From: Piper betle
Lineage: Eukaryota; Streptophyta; Magnoliopsida; Piperales; Piperaceae
Direction: 5' to 3'
Assembly (NCBI GenBank): GCA_033002965.1
Contig: JAURVB010003478.1
Span: 26,159 to 90,158 of the forward strand
DNA: 64,000 nucleotides
Made by a program: the position numbers and the translations under genes. The notes under the pieces are model-generated. The model saw only the letters and a list, made by a program, of their open reading frames with translations. It searched no databases and had not been told where the DNA came from. Of the stretch, positions 46,658-59,572 are shown in pieces; position 1 is the stretch's first letter; every line of letters begins with the position of its first letter.

Positions 46658-47810
46658 TGTTAAGTGTTTAAAATATATAATATTTTCCCATGTTTTTAAT
46701 ATGATTTTGTACTTCTCGGGTATAAACATTATTAATTTAGTGATATTTTTCATTATATTCTAGTTAATTAATATTTTATTAAATATGTTTAATTTTGGTA
46801 TTTTAATGCAGAAAAAGATGAATAAATTAAGCTTTGGATTTGATTGGTCATGACACTTGGCCCTACCCAATGGCTACAATTCATGGTGTTCAATGGAGTC
46901 GAACAGTTGGAAACTTGAAGGGACATTATAATTAATTAGACTACGTCGATCTGTGAACACCCTCTTCGAATTCTTATATCTCCACTTCTATATAAAGGGG
47001 TGGTCATTTGTTGTTATCATATCTCATCTCTTGGCTTCAGAGTGTAGTGAAAGTAGTAGTTTTAGTTTTTGTAATTCCTTTTTCTTTTATAATAAAAATT
47101 AGTTTCTTCTTTATAATGTTTTCTATTTTTATTATGGAGTAGTCTTATATTTCGTTCTAGAGAAGAATGGAACTTAACATGATTTAATTGAATTCATTTC
47201 ACCTCTTATTCTTTTATTCAATCGGATTGTTTGAATTATCATGTTCTAAATGCTAAGAGTAGATTGATCACCTATTTCTTAGATCATGAGGTTTAATTAG
47301 ATTTCGGGAGAAATTAATTAGATTAGTCATTGATAATTCATCATACGACAAGTCTTTTGACTTGTTTGTCGTTGTGGTCGGAAGATACACAACACCGTAT
47401 GCGGTTGTAAGGCAATTCTTAATGCGTTATTTTGTTGATTAATCAATTATCACCGGGAGGTAGAAATTGAGGCAAAATAATAGAAGCATGAAGGAGCGGG
47501 AGCTACCATGTCATATAATTATCCTAGATTGACAATCCGAGGGAATAAAAGATAAGAGTAAGATTTGATGAAAATTAAATTCATGTTAAGGGAAATTCGA
47601 CTCTAGAACGAGTTTTATAATTTTAACTCCACTTTTTATTTAAGTTATTATTTAGATTTCGTTAAGTCAATTATTTCTGTTTTGTTCTTAATTTTATTTT
47701 CTTTAATTAATTTAAGGAAATTCATCTCATGTGGGAACGATACTCTAATTTATCATCATACTATTTGTTTCGACCATGTATACTTACATGTTATTTAAAA
47801 TAGTCTAACG
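46658..47810 (+). mobile_element. Athila-like solo LTR
   Basis: Starts TGTTAAGTGTTTAAAA and follows the Athila-like LTR to its end (ACCATGTATACTTACATG ... TAGTCTAACG). Flanked by AATTG on both sides (46653-46657 and 47811-47815). No internal region on either side, so it arose by recombination between two LTRs. The final CA of the LTR is mutated to CG. Confidence 0.9.
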
Positions 47811-47815
47811 AATTG

Positions 47816-49797
47816 TCCATGACCAAACATTGTACATGTATCATATTTTTGGATTTTGACGTGCACGCGAGGTGGATGGGATGGGTGACATCACTGAGGG
47901 GCCTGATTGGTACCCGCCTTTCTTGGTTGACAGTCATGTATATGATATCAGCTGACTACCTGTAAAAAGTTTATATTTTTTGGCATGTATATGTCTCCAT
48001 CTAGTATATCCGGACCGTATAGTGTTGCAGTGATTTTCAACTAAGCCCTATTGGTTATATTACATGCATGTTTCCAAGAGCTATTATCCGATCCATGTGT
48101 ACTATTACCAGTGATTATGATTTTGATTATACCCTACTAGCCACTTGCTTATGATTAGTGTGTTATGGAGAAGTTACTGTTTCATTTCAGTTTCTCATGG
48201 ATAACCATTTTATCTAGTTGCTAGTATTGAAAATTTTCTCGATTAGTTATTTGGTACTCATTGTTGCTTGTTACTAACGTGTTTTCTTATATTATGTACG
48301 TGAGTAGCCTTGGGGTTGTTTGGTGTAGTTGGGCAGATCACGAGGATCGTGGTTGATGCTGGACTGGCTTTTGGTGTTCTAGGCTTTTGGCAGTGTTTGC
48401 ATTGTGTCCCTTGAGGACTGAATTATTTTGGGATTTGTATGACATGTTTATGTGGATGTCTTGTGACTATGAATCATGTGATGTTGTTTTTGCTGTGTGG
48501 CCTTGAGACTTGTGACGTGACCCATGCCGGCTTATGCCTTATGATATAATCGCAGTTGCTGGCTTTTGTTTATATAATTGTATTTCCTCTATTTTTTGGA
48601 TAGTATAGTTACAAAAATTGGCCGATTTCAAGCAGAATCAGCCACAAATCTGGGTGGCTGAGATCGGGTGAGGGCGAACGAGGGAGGGGGAAAAAAGAGG
48701 GCAATGGCATGGGTCCCGAGGGGGTATGGGGGGGAAAGGGGTGGTGAGTTGGAGTCAGACTGGGCGAGGTCGTTGGAGGGGGGTGCGGGCCGGATTGGGT
48801 GGGGGCGACGGAGAAGGAGGGTGACATTGAGGGTTTGGGGAAGAGAAGCAGGAAGGAAGAAATGGGTCGGTGGCATTGTTGTTATTAAAAGTTGACTTGA
48901 CTCTTACTCGAGTAAAAAATAATAAATAACAAAAAATAATTTAAAAAATCCAAAAAATATGAAAATATTATAAAATATAATACCCATCGTAAAATTAAAA
49001 TAATATATTCTATAATTAGTAATCTACTGATGTGGACCGATTCAAGTAAACTGATTCCTATCCGATTTTTAATAAATCTATTTAATTAAATGACTCCCTT
49101 CCAATCTGATTCAACGTTTGATTCTAATTTGTGCAACTATGGTAGACAAAATACTATGAGGTATGTAGGTCTAACTTATTATGTACTAGTTTCTCCAAGC
49201 CCTGTAATCCTAAAACTAATGGTTAAATAATCCAAGTATGCAAAATCATGCTACTTGTGCAGGTACATATAGCAAAGAAGGAACATGGGCTGGATGAGTT
49301 TTTGTGATTTGTAATTATAGGAGAAAGGCCCATGTAAAGACTGGGCAAGCCAATAGCTTAATGAATGTAAAATCTATATTAAATATATAATGTGAATGAT
49401 CTGGAAATTTGGCGTAATGACTTTGATATACTTTTGTGAATGCCAAGTGATATTACGAAATATTCTGAGACTATTTCGTGAATGAATATAATTATAAGGG
49501 TTATGTAAAATTTTTTATTGTCTTATTTATAGAGGAGATTCTGTTGAATCTTCTCTATAAACTTACTCTCCTTTGTAAATTCAACTCATCTAGGATGCCC
49601 AACTTGCATGAGCCAAGTTATAGGTGTCGTACATGTATTTTGGGTGTTGTCTGATCAATATATTCCATTGGGTTCCGCCTTTTGACCCATTGAGTTGATA
49701 GGTCCTTGTGTCCACTCTCTATTTTAATGGGTTATAAATTTGTATCATGAAATTTATTAGTTTGATTTGGTTTACTATGCAGGAATCTGGTTTTACA
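47816..49797 (+). mobile_element. Chromovirus-type LTR fragment
   Basis: Non-coding sequence ending GGTTTTACA at 49797, directly before a primer site. This indicates the 3' part of another 5' LTR. Its start is not defined. A G-rich block lies inside at 48611-48880. Confidence 0.5.
48611..48880. repeat. G-rich island
   Basis: Strongly G-rich on the plus strand with many runs of three to seven G, bounded by AT-rich DNA. It resembles the start of the window and the core of 9905-10612 in composition. No border repeats were found, so its origin is open. Open frames here are compositional. Confidence 0.45.
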
Positions 49798-49801
49798 ATT
49801 T

Positions 49802-50440
49802 TGGTATCAGAGTTAATTCATTGCCAATTAAGATGGGAACCCATCGTGTGTGTTGCCCGCATCCCCAGCTGAGTGATCTATACATCGGCAGGTATTCCTA
49901 TCTTTTTGGTTTTTCCTCGCAGCCGGTTGGGTGGTGCTGTTGGGCTTTGTCTGATCGTGTTAGTGTGGGTCGTGGTAGTGTACTAGGGGTAGTTTTTACA
50001 GATGACTTGCACAGGGCATAGATGTGACCTAACAGCCAGTGCGTGATCGAGGCAGGCATCCTCACTTGCCTCCTAGAGACATGAGGGTAGAGAAACAAGA
50101 GGAGAACTGAAGGGACAGAGGTTCTAGCACCCAGGAGGAGGAGAGTCGCCATCTCAGCGAGGAGCAGAGGTAGACGTGCTGGGACATGAGTTTGCTAGGG
50201 ACAGTACATGAGATGGCAATGGTGATGGCCTAGATGGAGAAGAGGCCAGTGGAGGAGACCCCACCGGCTACTTCTGATCAGGATAGAGTTCCACCTCCAC
50301 TGCCAATGCTGTTTTCCGAGCCGCCAGTTGGACAGTTTAGAGTGTTGGAGTAGCTAGCTGAGCAGTTTTCAATTCTAGTCCCGCTGGAGCCAGGGATAGT
50401 TTTCCATGCCACCTGTGTTTGGGTGATGAAGGTAAGCATA
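49802..50440 (+). pseudogene. Second chromovirus: primer site and gag 5' remnant
   Basis: TGGTATCAGAGTTAATTCA at 49802 follows an LTR end by four bases. The next 600 bp carry decayed gag leader sequence, with repeated 'AGG/GAGGAG' motifs and a phrase CTAGGGACAGTACATGAGATGG, comparable in position and wording to the start of the gag region at 36260-36720. The homology stops near 50440. Confidence 0.5.
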
Positions 50441-53400
50441 CTTGCTAATGCATGATTTTTTTTTGGGCTGGTGAGAAACTTCTCTGGAACATTGGAAAAG
50501 CGGAGGAGATTGAAGTTGAAGAAAGAGAACTTCCACAAGAGTTTTTCTTGTTCTTTCCTCCTTTTTTCTTCAGTTTCTTTAATGTATTTTTTATTATTTG
50601 CAATGAATTTTATAGTATTCTTTATATCTTATATTGGGTAAATTCATTATCTAGAGTTTGCAATATATCTTAATCGTGCAATTTAATAAAGTTTATTCCT
50701 TTTCTCTACTAGTTGATGTGCATAGATTGTTTATTCTATTTGGATTAATTAATGCATATAAAAGGTTTATCACTTATTGTTCTAAAGATCTTGATTTTGT
50801 TCTGGGTTTGAATAGACAATTATAAGTCATAAGTTGGCTAGGATTTGGATATGGAACTGTATAGTTTTATTGTTGGCATAAACCAATCATGACTGCCAAA
50901 GTAAAACACTGATTTAGATGGTTCTTATTAGGTTGGAAAATTTATTTCAAGGGTTACAAATTCTACTTCCTGCTTTGTCTGAATTCTAACTTATTACTTC
51001 TAAATTCACATATGAATTTCAAACTATACTCATGCAAACTCCTCATTTCAAAAGGGCATAACTCATAACTTAAATGGAGTTTGATTATGGAACTTGTCAT
51101 GAGTGATAGAAGACATTAGGAGCTTTACAATACTTTAAGATTCACTCCAATCAGAGTTTCTTATAAAAAGTTATGGCATTTGAAAATTTGAAAAATCCAT
51201 GGCAAGTTGTTCAGTGAACGATAGGTAGATTGCTCAGTAGTTGATCGAGTAGATAAACAACTTGGTGGAGTTTGGCAGAATTTCAGCAAATCGATCGCCA
51301 TCTGACTGTGGATCAACATGATTAGACGTTCAATCTCAATTGCATCCTTGCTTTCGACAAGAGATTGGCAGCCAAACGATGTCCAGAGGATGATTGCCAG
51401 ATAGATTGGTATCCAATGAAAGCCCAGCTTTAAATTAGCCAATTGAAAGGATGATTTAAAGGCGCAACGACTACTATTCTTAGAGAGGAAACCTTGGGCT
51501 ATAAATAAGACTTTTGGGAGTGCATTTTGAGCAACTATTGAGAGGATACAGGCTAGAGCATTGGATTGGCATATCATGTTACCTTTATACCTATTTGTAC
51601 TCCAATTTGATATCTAAGAGTGTTGTATTAGCTTAAGGCATGTGTGCTAAAGGCTTGGTGAGGTTATTGCTTATCATGTGTTGAGCTACTCATTGTAAAC
51701 TCTTAATTTGTTAGAAATGTTAGCAAAGCATCTAGGCTTTGGTGTTGAAGAAAGGTGCATGTTTGGTTGCTTGCCTCCAAGGTATGGTGGTGGATTTCTC
51801 CTTGGCTCTAGGAAAAAGCTTGTGAGGTGTAAGCTCCTTAGTTTTAAGGAGAGCTAGTGAAGGTGTAGCTTACTTGATTCTAAGGAGAGCTGGAAAAGGA
51901 ATAAGCTTCTTGGTACAAAGTACAACTTTTAAAGAAGTGGGTCCTTGGCTCTTGGGACTTAGAAGAATAGTACGCACCGTTGGCTTTTGAGATTTGGAAG
52001 AGGAGTAGGCACCTTGGCTCTTGAAGATTGAAAAAGAGATGAGTTTCGCTTCCATGATTGTAAACCCTTAGGGTGTTAGAGGTGTGTAACTTTTTTGATT
52101 CATGAATAAGAGAAAAGAATAGGAGTTCCAAACCTCTATAAAAATTATTGTGTCTTTTCTGTCATTTTTCATATTATTTATCTTATTTACTTCATTGTTT
52201 ATTTTGGTTGTGTTTATCTCACTCAATATTCTAATGTTTGATTTGATCACTGAAGAGTATTAAGTAAACAAGTTTTAAATCAAGTAAAACTTTTGCATGT
52301 TTTGATTTATTCATCAAGGCTTGAGGCTTTAATTGATGTAGGCCTGATTGGCTTCCTTGTTCACTTAGGGTTTTGTTATGCAAGTTGTAATTAGATAAAA
52401 AAATTAGTTTGGTTTGACTTGTTCACCTAAGCTTGTAAATTGAATCAATTCAAATTTGATGTGCTAAGTGTTAATTCCCTTAATGTTTTAATTATTTAAG
52501 ATTTTCACTATTATTTGTCCATCATTGATAAGATTTTGTGAGAATCTAATTTATTTGATTTTTCATCTCAATTAACTCTCTCCCATAATTGGTAGTTACA
52601 CACTCCCTAGCACATGTATGCATGATTTATAATTCTAAATAGCTTAGGGTTTGAATTACTATCCTTCTAGAGATCTAAAACCTTGAAGAGAACTTGTAGA
52701 CTAGATGAGGAAGATCCGTTTTCTTCAAAGCCAACACATAAATGGAGAGATTTAAAATGCAAAAATCACCCCCAACATGAATTGACGAAGAGGGAGAGAG
52801 ATAGGAACGTAAAGGAGTCAAAGCTTACTCATAAGGGCTTCAATAAAAACATAATATTGATATTTATAGGTTTCCCCGCATTCTCATTTAATCCCTACTC
52901 TATATTTAGAATCCTAACTAATTAGGAAACTTAATTGTTCCCCCAATAATTTTTTTTAAATAATCATAAGTCAAGGTGTACATATCCAATTTGAGTGATT
53001 TTTTTTCATTCTAATCTTTTGAATGTCTAATTTTTGTTCTTAAAATTTCAGAATTGTTGTACGTAAGCTTGAGGAGATATGAATTTTTAAAATAGGGATG
53101 TTTAATCATTTCCTCCCAAGTCTTCATAACCAAATTCTGATTCTACCCCAATTTAGAATTATAATTAAACTTGTAAGACTTAAATACTTAACGTAAACTA
53201 TATCATACATTAACATGGGCATAAATATATAACATCATAGTGTTCCTCGTGCAAGTTTTCGTTAATATAAAATCTGTACATAATGTATTTAGTATATCAC
53301 GCATTCCTCATGAAATTCTTGTGTGTTAACACTACTTAATTTCGAGTGCACTCAATTTAATCAAATTAAAATACAAAATAAAATCTTCCTTCATTGTTTA

Positions 53401-54640
53401 TGAAATTTTTTTCTTATTTTTCTCAAATTTTCCTAGAAGAAAAATATACTCGGTATTACAATTACTTTTTCTTCACTATATTGCATGAGCAGCCATATAC
53501 TACTTGTGCGATGGAATTTTCGTAATAACACCATAAAAAAGGTTTTAAGAAATTCCATAATTAAACTCCTGATCTCTGCATTAATGAACATATGGATTGT
53601 TATTCTTCTTATGCTTATCTACCCATGACATGATAGCTTCCTCGCAACCTACAATAGTTGCAAACTTGTCCTAACTACTATTGTATATTACATTCTTTAT
53701 ATCAATATCAAATTTCTTGGGCTTCAATCCAAGGTCCTTAAATAACTTTTTATATGAATATATGTTATGGCCACTTAGATATAATATTATATGGTAAAGT
53801 TTCTCTAATTCTATACATATGTGCTTTTGAGCTTGAATTTTAATATAATTATTACAATTTCAAAAACATTTATCACTAAGCGACTACGTATCCACAAGGT
53901 TTAGAGAATACAATAATATATGACTACATGCAATGTCTATTATTGGAATTTATGGCCAATTAAATTTCTATAGGGTATGAATCTCAAGTAACTATTAGTT
54001 TTGTGTATTCTCATAGAATGTAAAGTTAAAGGAAACTCTTTAGAGTGAAATTAAGGTACCTACAACTTTCTTGGATAAAAAATGAAGGATAATAATGCAA
54101 GTTCCCAATATTCATAAATGAAAAAAGTTCACAGCTTATGACTTTCATATGTGTGTGCGTGTGTGAAAGTGCAACTGGATTTGGTTCATTATAGCCGGAT
54201 CTAGTTGGCCTCAACTAGCTAAATCTGACCATAGTTGGTTGTCCTTATTAAATTCAAGTTGTCCAATTATAAGTATGGCCTAAATTAATCTTAAAAATAA
54301 AAATCATCTGCCAAAATCCTCTCTCTCACTCGACTCTGTCAGCAGGCTACTAGCTGTTGGTTCTGCCCGACCTGGTTGCTCCCAACCAAATCTGGTCAAC
54401 CTGACAAGATGATGGTCATGTCCAACAAGTCTAACTAACATTGGCCGGATCCAACCATCCATAGCCTCATCTAGCCGCTAGGTAGGATTAGGCCTAAGCC
54501 AACCAAATCTAGACAACTCTGGTCAGACTTGAGTTAATTAGGAGAAATTTTAAAATTTTAGAAACTTTGAGAAACTTTTTCTAGTTATTAGAATCAATTA
54601 GATTGTGGAGATTAAGATTGAATTATATATATAACTAGAA
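50441..54640. other. Intergenic DNA with an imperfect internal repeat
   Basis: No gene recognised. At 51780-52040 a Leu/Ser-like phrase (CTTGGCTCT, GGAGAGCT, GCACC.TTGGCT) recurs irregularly every 40-60 bp, which looks like a decayed LTR or minisatellite. The part to about 52180 ends in GTGTCTTTTCTGTCATTTTT, reminiscent of some Copia LTR ends, but no partner was found. 52600-54600 shows nothing specific. Confidence 0.45.
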
Positions 54641-54699
54641 AGTTCTAAGATAACTGAACAACTTGTATATAATAATATAGAAAAACGCTTAAATAAATG

Positions 54700-55500
54700 G
54701 TCAATCCCTAAAGTTAAGCCTACAAAGGTTTATAATATGGGATTACATGAATTTAAACAAGCCTATCTTATTAAAACCTTTGAAGAAAATATAAGTTTGC
54801 AAAACTTTACAAATAATTTATCTTTAATAAATAATAAGATAATGGATGAATTAAGTACATAATATAATTATATTCATATAGGATTAGTACAAATAGCAGT
54901 AAAACCATTAACTACAGATGGTTTAAATACATCAATATTACTTTGTTTAAGAGACACTAGACATAATAAATTTCAAGATTCTCTATTAGGAATAATAGAA
55001 TCTAGTCTAGGAACTAGACCAGTATATTTCAATTGTTTTCCAAACTTTTCTTTATCCTTAACAAATCCTAAACACAATGATATGATATGAAAGAAGGATC
55101 TCAAAATATTTGTTTAATATACAAAATATGTTTTAAGGCTATGACATCAATAAATCCCAATGTTAGGTTAATGTCAAGAAAAAGAAATATGACATTATTC
55201 TAAATAGATACTAGCAGAGCTAATATTCAAATACCTAAAACTATTAAGTAGACTGATATAATACTTCCAGAATCATGGAAATTAGAAAAGATAGTACCTC
55301 CTAAAATTGAGAAAACATCGGCAGAGGCTTTCATAGAAGAAAATAATGGAGATGTAAATATTATTTTTGGAAGAAATAGTACATCTACAAGATTTCCTTT
55401 TTATATGATAATCACGCATCAAGTTCTAATATTGCTGGTATTATCATGTCGGGACAAAAATCCCTCATGCCTTATATACAGATGAACTAAGTTTCTCTGA
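54700..55500 (+). pseudogene. Caulimovirid movement protein, broken
   Basis: The segment carries the 30K-type movement protein pattern, including a region around YIHIGLVQIAVKPL and a GLNTSILLCLRD block. At least four stops interrupt it (near 54860, 55087, 55201 and 55250) and frame changes follow. Movement proteins open plasmodesmata for cell-to-cell spread; this one cannot be made. Confidence 0.85.
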
Positions 55501-55501
55501 A

Positions 55502-55980
55502 ATGGAATTTAAAATTAATAAAGTAGAATATGAATCTAATAGAACAAAATGGTTTAAAGAATTTATGAATCCTAGAAATAAAAATTTTAGGAATTTGTAT
55601 TTTTCAACATTTGATGATAATCAACTTAATGATTATAAAGAACAATATTATAAAGAATTAAAAGAAATAGGTTATGAAATTCTCTTTAAGAAAAAAGTTT
55701 AAATTTTTTTAACTCCAAGAATATTAGTAAGTAAATAAACTCGTTCTTGGGATGCACAGGAAGGGAAAACCATTTACAATAAACATCCTCTAGTAGGGAA
55801 TATTAAATATGATAATATAGAAGCCATGTATTTTATTAAGACAGAAAATAAATAAGAAGATATTACCATAATTATAAAATAAAATAATTATACTCATATG
55901 CATTTACAAACTATAGGTTCTCAATTATCCCATATGGAAGATAATTGGTTTCTAAGAATTAAGGGAAAGAGAAAATAAAG
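55502..55980 (+). pseudogene. Caulimovirid segment between movement and coat domains
   Basis: A 66-codon open piece (55502-55702) and further broken pieces link the movement and coat protein parts. It is Lys/Glu/Asn-rich with no named motif. Stops at 55700-55702, 55736 and about 55852. Confidence 0.6.
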
Positions 55981-55998
55981 GAAGAAATTATTAAACCA

Positions 55999-56930
55999 AT
56001 GTTAATAAAACCTCCAATATTAACCACTACATTTAATACAAGATCTCCTTTAAATGAAGAATTCATAATAAAATTAAGTGAGAAATTGGGGGAATTTAAA
56101 ATCAAAGACTATATAAAAGTAGTAAATGCGTATGAAGAAGAAGAAGAATTTATTAATCACTTTTCAGAATCAATAAATGTTATTAGACCCAGTTTACAAC
56201 AACCTTTTCCTATGACAAGAAATTATTATTCTAGACCCTCTTCGACTACTGTGTTATTTGAAGAAAATGCTTTTCCATCTGCATTATTTTATAATAGGAA
56301 AACAATATATGAGTGGAATATGGGTGGATTAAGTGAATATCAAATAGCAACAACATTACATAATATGTTAATGCATGCAACTATTTATAGAACAAATAAT
56401 AATTCTGATAGACAAATATCGGAAATGATTATTGCAGGATTTACTGCACAACTTAAAAGTTGGTGGGACAATAATCTTTCACAATTAAAAAAATAGAAAT
56501 ATTAGGAGCAATTAAATTGGAACCTAATACAAATAAAAAGAGAAGATTCTGTATATACATTAATACAAACTATATTATATCATTTTGTAGGAGATATTTA
56601 AGTTCTTAAAGAAAGAACTCAAGAATTGATAATGAATATCAGATATCCTACATTAACAGATTTTAGATGGTATAAAGATACATTTTTATGTCTTTTATAT
56701 CAAAGAGGTGATTCTAATTTAGATTTTTGGAAAGAACGGTTTATCTCTGGTTTACCCAATATCGTTGTAGAAAGAGTAAGAAGAAAACTAAGAGAAATAC
56801 ATAATGGTACAATGTAGTAAAATGAATATGCTTTTGGACAATTAATAGGAAAAGTAGTATAAGAAAGATTAAATCTTTGTATTGATCTTAATTTAAAAAA
56901 CCAATTAAAAAAGCAAAGATTATTAGGGAA
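55999..56930 (+). pseudogene. Caulimovirid coat protein region, broken
   Basis: Open pieces at 55999-56496 and 56626-56817 carry the coat-protein pattern: an acidic EEEEE run, a TIYEWNMGGLSEYQI block, ATIYRTNN, AGFTAQLKSWWDN, and later LDFWKERFISGLP. A frameshift and stops separate them. Coat protein forms the icosahedral or bacilliform particle. Confidence 0.85.
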
Positions 56931-56999
56931 AAAGAATTAGGAGAGTTTTGTTAATAATTTGGAACTAATATAACTCCTAAATATCCTTCTACGCCTAAG

Positions 57000-57200
57000 C
57001 CCAAAATTAAAAACAAAAAACCCTTTATTCCTTATAAAAGGAAAAAGAAAAATATAAATAAGAAACCTATAAATCCAAAAAAGGCAAAGAATAAAAATAA
57101 AGCATATACATCAAAACCTCTAAAACCTTTAATCTGTTGGGATTGTGGTAAAACAGGGCATACCAGAACCTAATGTAGATTAAAAAAGAAAATTAGATAA
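57000..57200 (+). pseudogene. Basic region and CCHC zinc finger of the caulimovirid coat protein
   Basis: A Lys/Pro/Asn-rich basic stretch precedes CWDCGKTGH with a further Cys after a stop codon, i.e. the Cys-x2-Cys-x4-His-x4-Cys finger that binds the viral pregenomic RNA. The stop lies between the His and the last Cys. Confidence 0.85.
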
Positions 57201-57272
57201 TTAAATATTCCTGATGAGAAAAAAGAACAATTAATAAATCTAATAGATGAATCGAAGATAATAACTCATATA

Positions 57273-57818
57273 ATGAACAATACTTCTGAATATGATTCTT
57301 TAGAAATAAATACAGATGAATATAATTCTTCAACTTCTATGGAAAGTGATTGTGACTGTGAAAATTATAATAGAATTATGGACTTAGCTAAATTAAGTAT
57401 TAATGTTATTACAACACAAGAAGAACTATTATTAGATATGATAGATTATATTAATGATAAAGAAGAGAAAAGAAAGTTTATTGAAAAGATTATAGAATCT
57501 ACAAAATCTAAAGAAAAGCCTACTAAAAAACCTAAGTTTGAACCTAAAGTAGAAGCTATATTGAACCGAGCTTATAATATGAGAGAGGTATTAGGACGGT
57601 TAAAACAAGAAAAACCTGTAACTATGAATGATTTAATTAAAGAAATTAATAAACTTAAGAAAGAAGTTTCTAATCTAAAAAGAAGAATTGAAATATTAGA
57701 ATTGGATAGTGAAATAAAAAATAATAGTTCTGATAGTGAGGAAGAAGAAATAGAATTATTTGAAAAAACAAATAATTTCATATTAGAGAATACTCAAAGC
57801 AAGAACATAATTATTTAA
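57273..57818 (+). pseudogene. Caulimovirid linker with coiled coil, open frame of 181 codons
   Basis: An intact frame between zinc finger and protease. Acidic and Ser-rich at both ends, with a heptad pattern near residues 125-155 (NKLKKEVSNLKRRIEILELD) typical of a coiled coil. No enzyme motif. It is the longest open piece of the plus copy but has no own start context and belongs to the polyprotein. Confidence 0.7.
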
Positions 57819-57834
57819 ATATTATAGAACAGAC

Positions 57835-58240
57835 TCTCACTAGAAAATATGTAATTAAAGTAAAAATAATAATAGAAAAAGAATTTAGCCTAGAAATTTT
57901 AGCTTTATTAGATATAGGAGAAGATATATATATTATCCAAGAAGGTTTAATTCCTACAAAATATTATAAGAAAAACTACTCAAACTCTTTCAGCTGCAAA
58001 TGAACAATATTTAAAAGTTAGATATAAACTTCCTAATGCAGTAGTATGTATTAGTGATGCTTGTATATTTTTAACCTTTATTTTACTAAAAAATATAGGA
58101 AATGAAGTTATTTTAGGAAATCCATTTATAGCTTTAATAGAACCCTTTTTTATTAATGTTGTTGGTATACATACTCATCTAAAAGGGAAGGAAGTCACAT
58201 TTAAACTTGAATTTCCTAAAAGACAATAGTTTATTTCAAG
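57835..58240 (+). pseudogene. Caulimovirid aspartic protease, broken
   Basis: Corresponds in position and sequence to the complement of about 63600-63990 in the other copy. The active-site triplet reads Asp-Ile-Gly instead of Asp-Thr/Ser-Gly, and a frame change follows near 57985. A block ending EVILGNPF is the second conserved protease region. Confidence 0.75.
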
Positions 58241-58249
58241 AATGAAAGA

Positions 58250-59572
58250 TAAACATAAAAATAAAATAAAACAAATAAATTATTTAAAAGAAGAAGTTAA
58301 TACTTTAATATTAGAAACTAAAGTAAACTCACCAGATATTCAAAATAGAGTTATAGTTATAAAAAAATTTATTGGAAAAAGATTTATGTAATGATTTACC
58401 TAGTGCTTTTTGGAATAAGAAAAACATAAAGTCTCTCTTCCGTATGAAGAAGGATTTACAAATAGATTAATTCCTACTAAAGCTACACCTATACAAATGA
58501 ATCAAGAATTAATATAATATTGTCAAAAGGAAATAAAAACTTTATTAAATAATAACTTGATTAGAGAAAGTAAATCACCATGGTCTTATTCTGCTTTCTA
58601 TGTGTTTAAACCATGATAGATAGAAAGAGGAGCACCAAGACTTGTGATAAATTATAAACCAATAAGTAATGTTTTAAAATGGATTAGATATCCAATACCT
58701 AATAAAAAGAATTATTAAAAAGACTATATAATGCTCAAATATTTACCAAGTTTGATTTAAAATCTAGCTTTGGCAAATCCAAATTAAAGAAGAAGATCGT
58801 TATAAAACTGCCTTTAATGTTCCATTTGGGCAATATGAATGGAATGTAATGCCCTTTTGATTAAAAAATGCTCCATTAAAATTTTAAAAAATTATGAATG
58901 ATATTTTTAATCCTTATGTTAGTTTTATGATAGTTTATATTGATGATGTTTTAGTATCCTCTAATAATATTGATCAACATTTTAAACATCTAAATCAATT
59001 TTATAAGATAGCAATAACTAATGGAATAGTTTTATTGAATCTAAAATGGAATTAGTCCAAATGCAAATAAGATTTCTTGGACATAATATAGAAAAGGGTA
59101 ATACTAAACCTATATAAAGAGTAATAGAATTTTTTAATAAATTTCGTGATAAAATATTAGATAAAAATCAATTACAAAGATTTTTAGGAAGTCTTAATTA
59201 TATGGCTGAATTCTATCAAGATTTAGCATTTTATTGTAAGTTATTATTTCAAAGACTAAAGAAGAATCCTCCTCCTTAGACTGAAGCACATACCAAGGTT
59301 GTATAACATATTAAACAAAAAATTAAATATATACCATGTCTCAGCCTTCCTCATCCTTTTACTTTAAAGATAGTAGAAACAGATGCTTCTAAGATCGGAT
59401 ATGGGGGAATATTAAAACAAAATATTAATAGTAAACCTTTTGTTGTTAGATTTCATTCAGGCTAATGGAATGAAACTCAAAGTAAGTATTCTACTATAAA
59501 AAGAAATGCTAAGTATTGTAAATTGTGTTTTAAAATTTCAAGATGATCTTCTTAATACTAAATTTCACAAAC
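58250..59572 (+). pseudogene. Caulimovirid reverse transcriptase/RNase H, broken and truncated
   Basis: Homologous to the minus-strand frame at 62274-63470. The palm motif region (Tyr-Ile-Asp-Asp at about 58937-58950) is still visible, but there are many stops and frame changes from 58375 on. It ends in the early RNase H domain. Confidence 0.85.

Larger units (their letters stand above)
54640..59572 (+). mobile_element. Endogenous caulimovirid, plus-strand copy, truncated
   Basis: A single continuous order of caulimovirid domains: movement protein, coat protein, zinc finger, coiled linker, aspartic protease, reverse transcriptase and the first part of RNase H, all on the plus strand and all interrupted by stops and shifts. 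The arrangement as one polyprotein in this order is that of florendovirus- or petuvirus-like members, known widely as integrated relics in plants. AT content is very high. The copy ends inside RNase H at about 59572, next to viral intergenic sequence belonging to the opposite copy. It cannot yield virus. Confidence 0.9.

Noticed and set aside
48609..48895. Open frames in the G-rich island
   Set aside because: Low-complexity Pro/Ser or Gly/Arg sequence present in three frames; compositional.
52683..52925. 80-codon frame (Lys/Arg/Asp-rich start)
   Set aside because: No similarity, no splice or start context, single isolated frame in AT-rich DNA.
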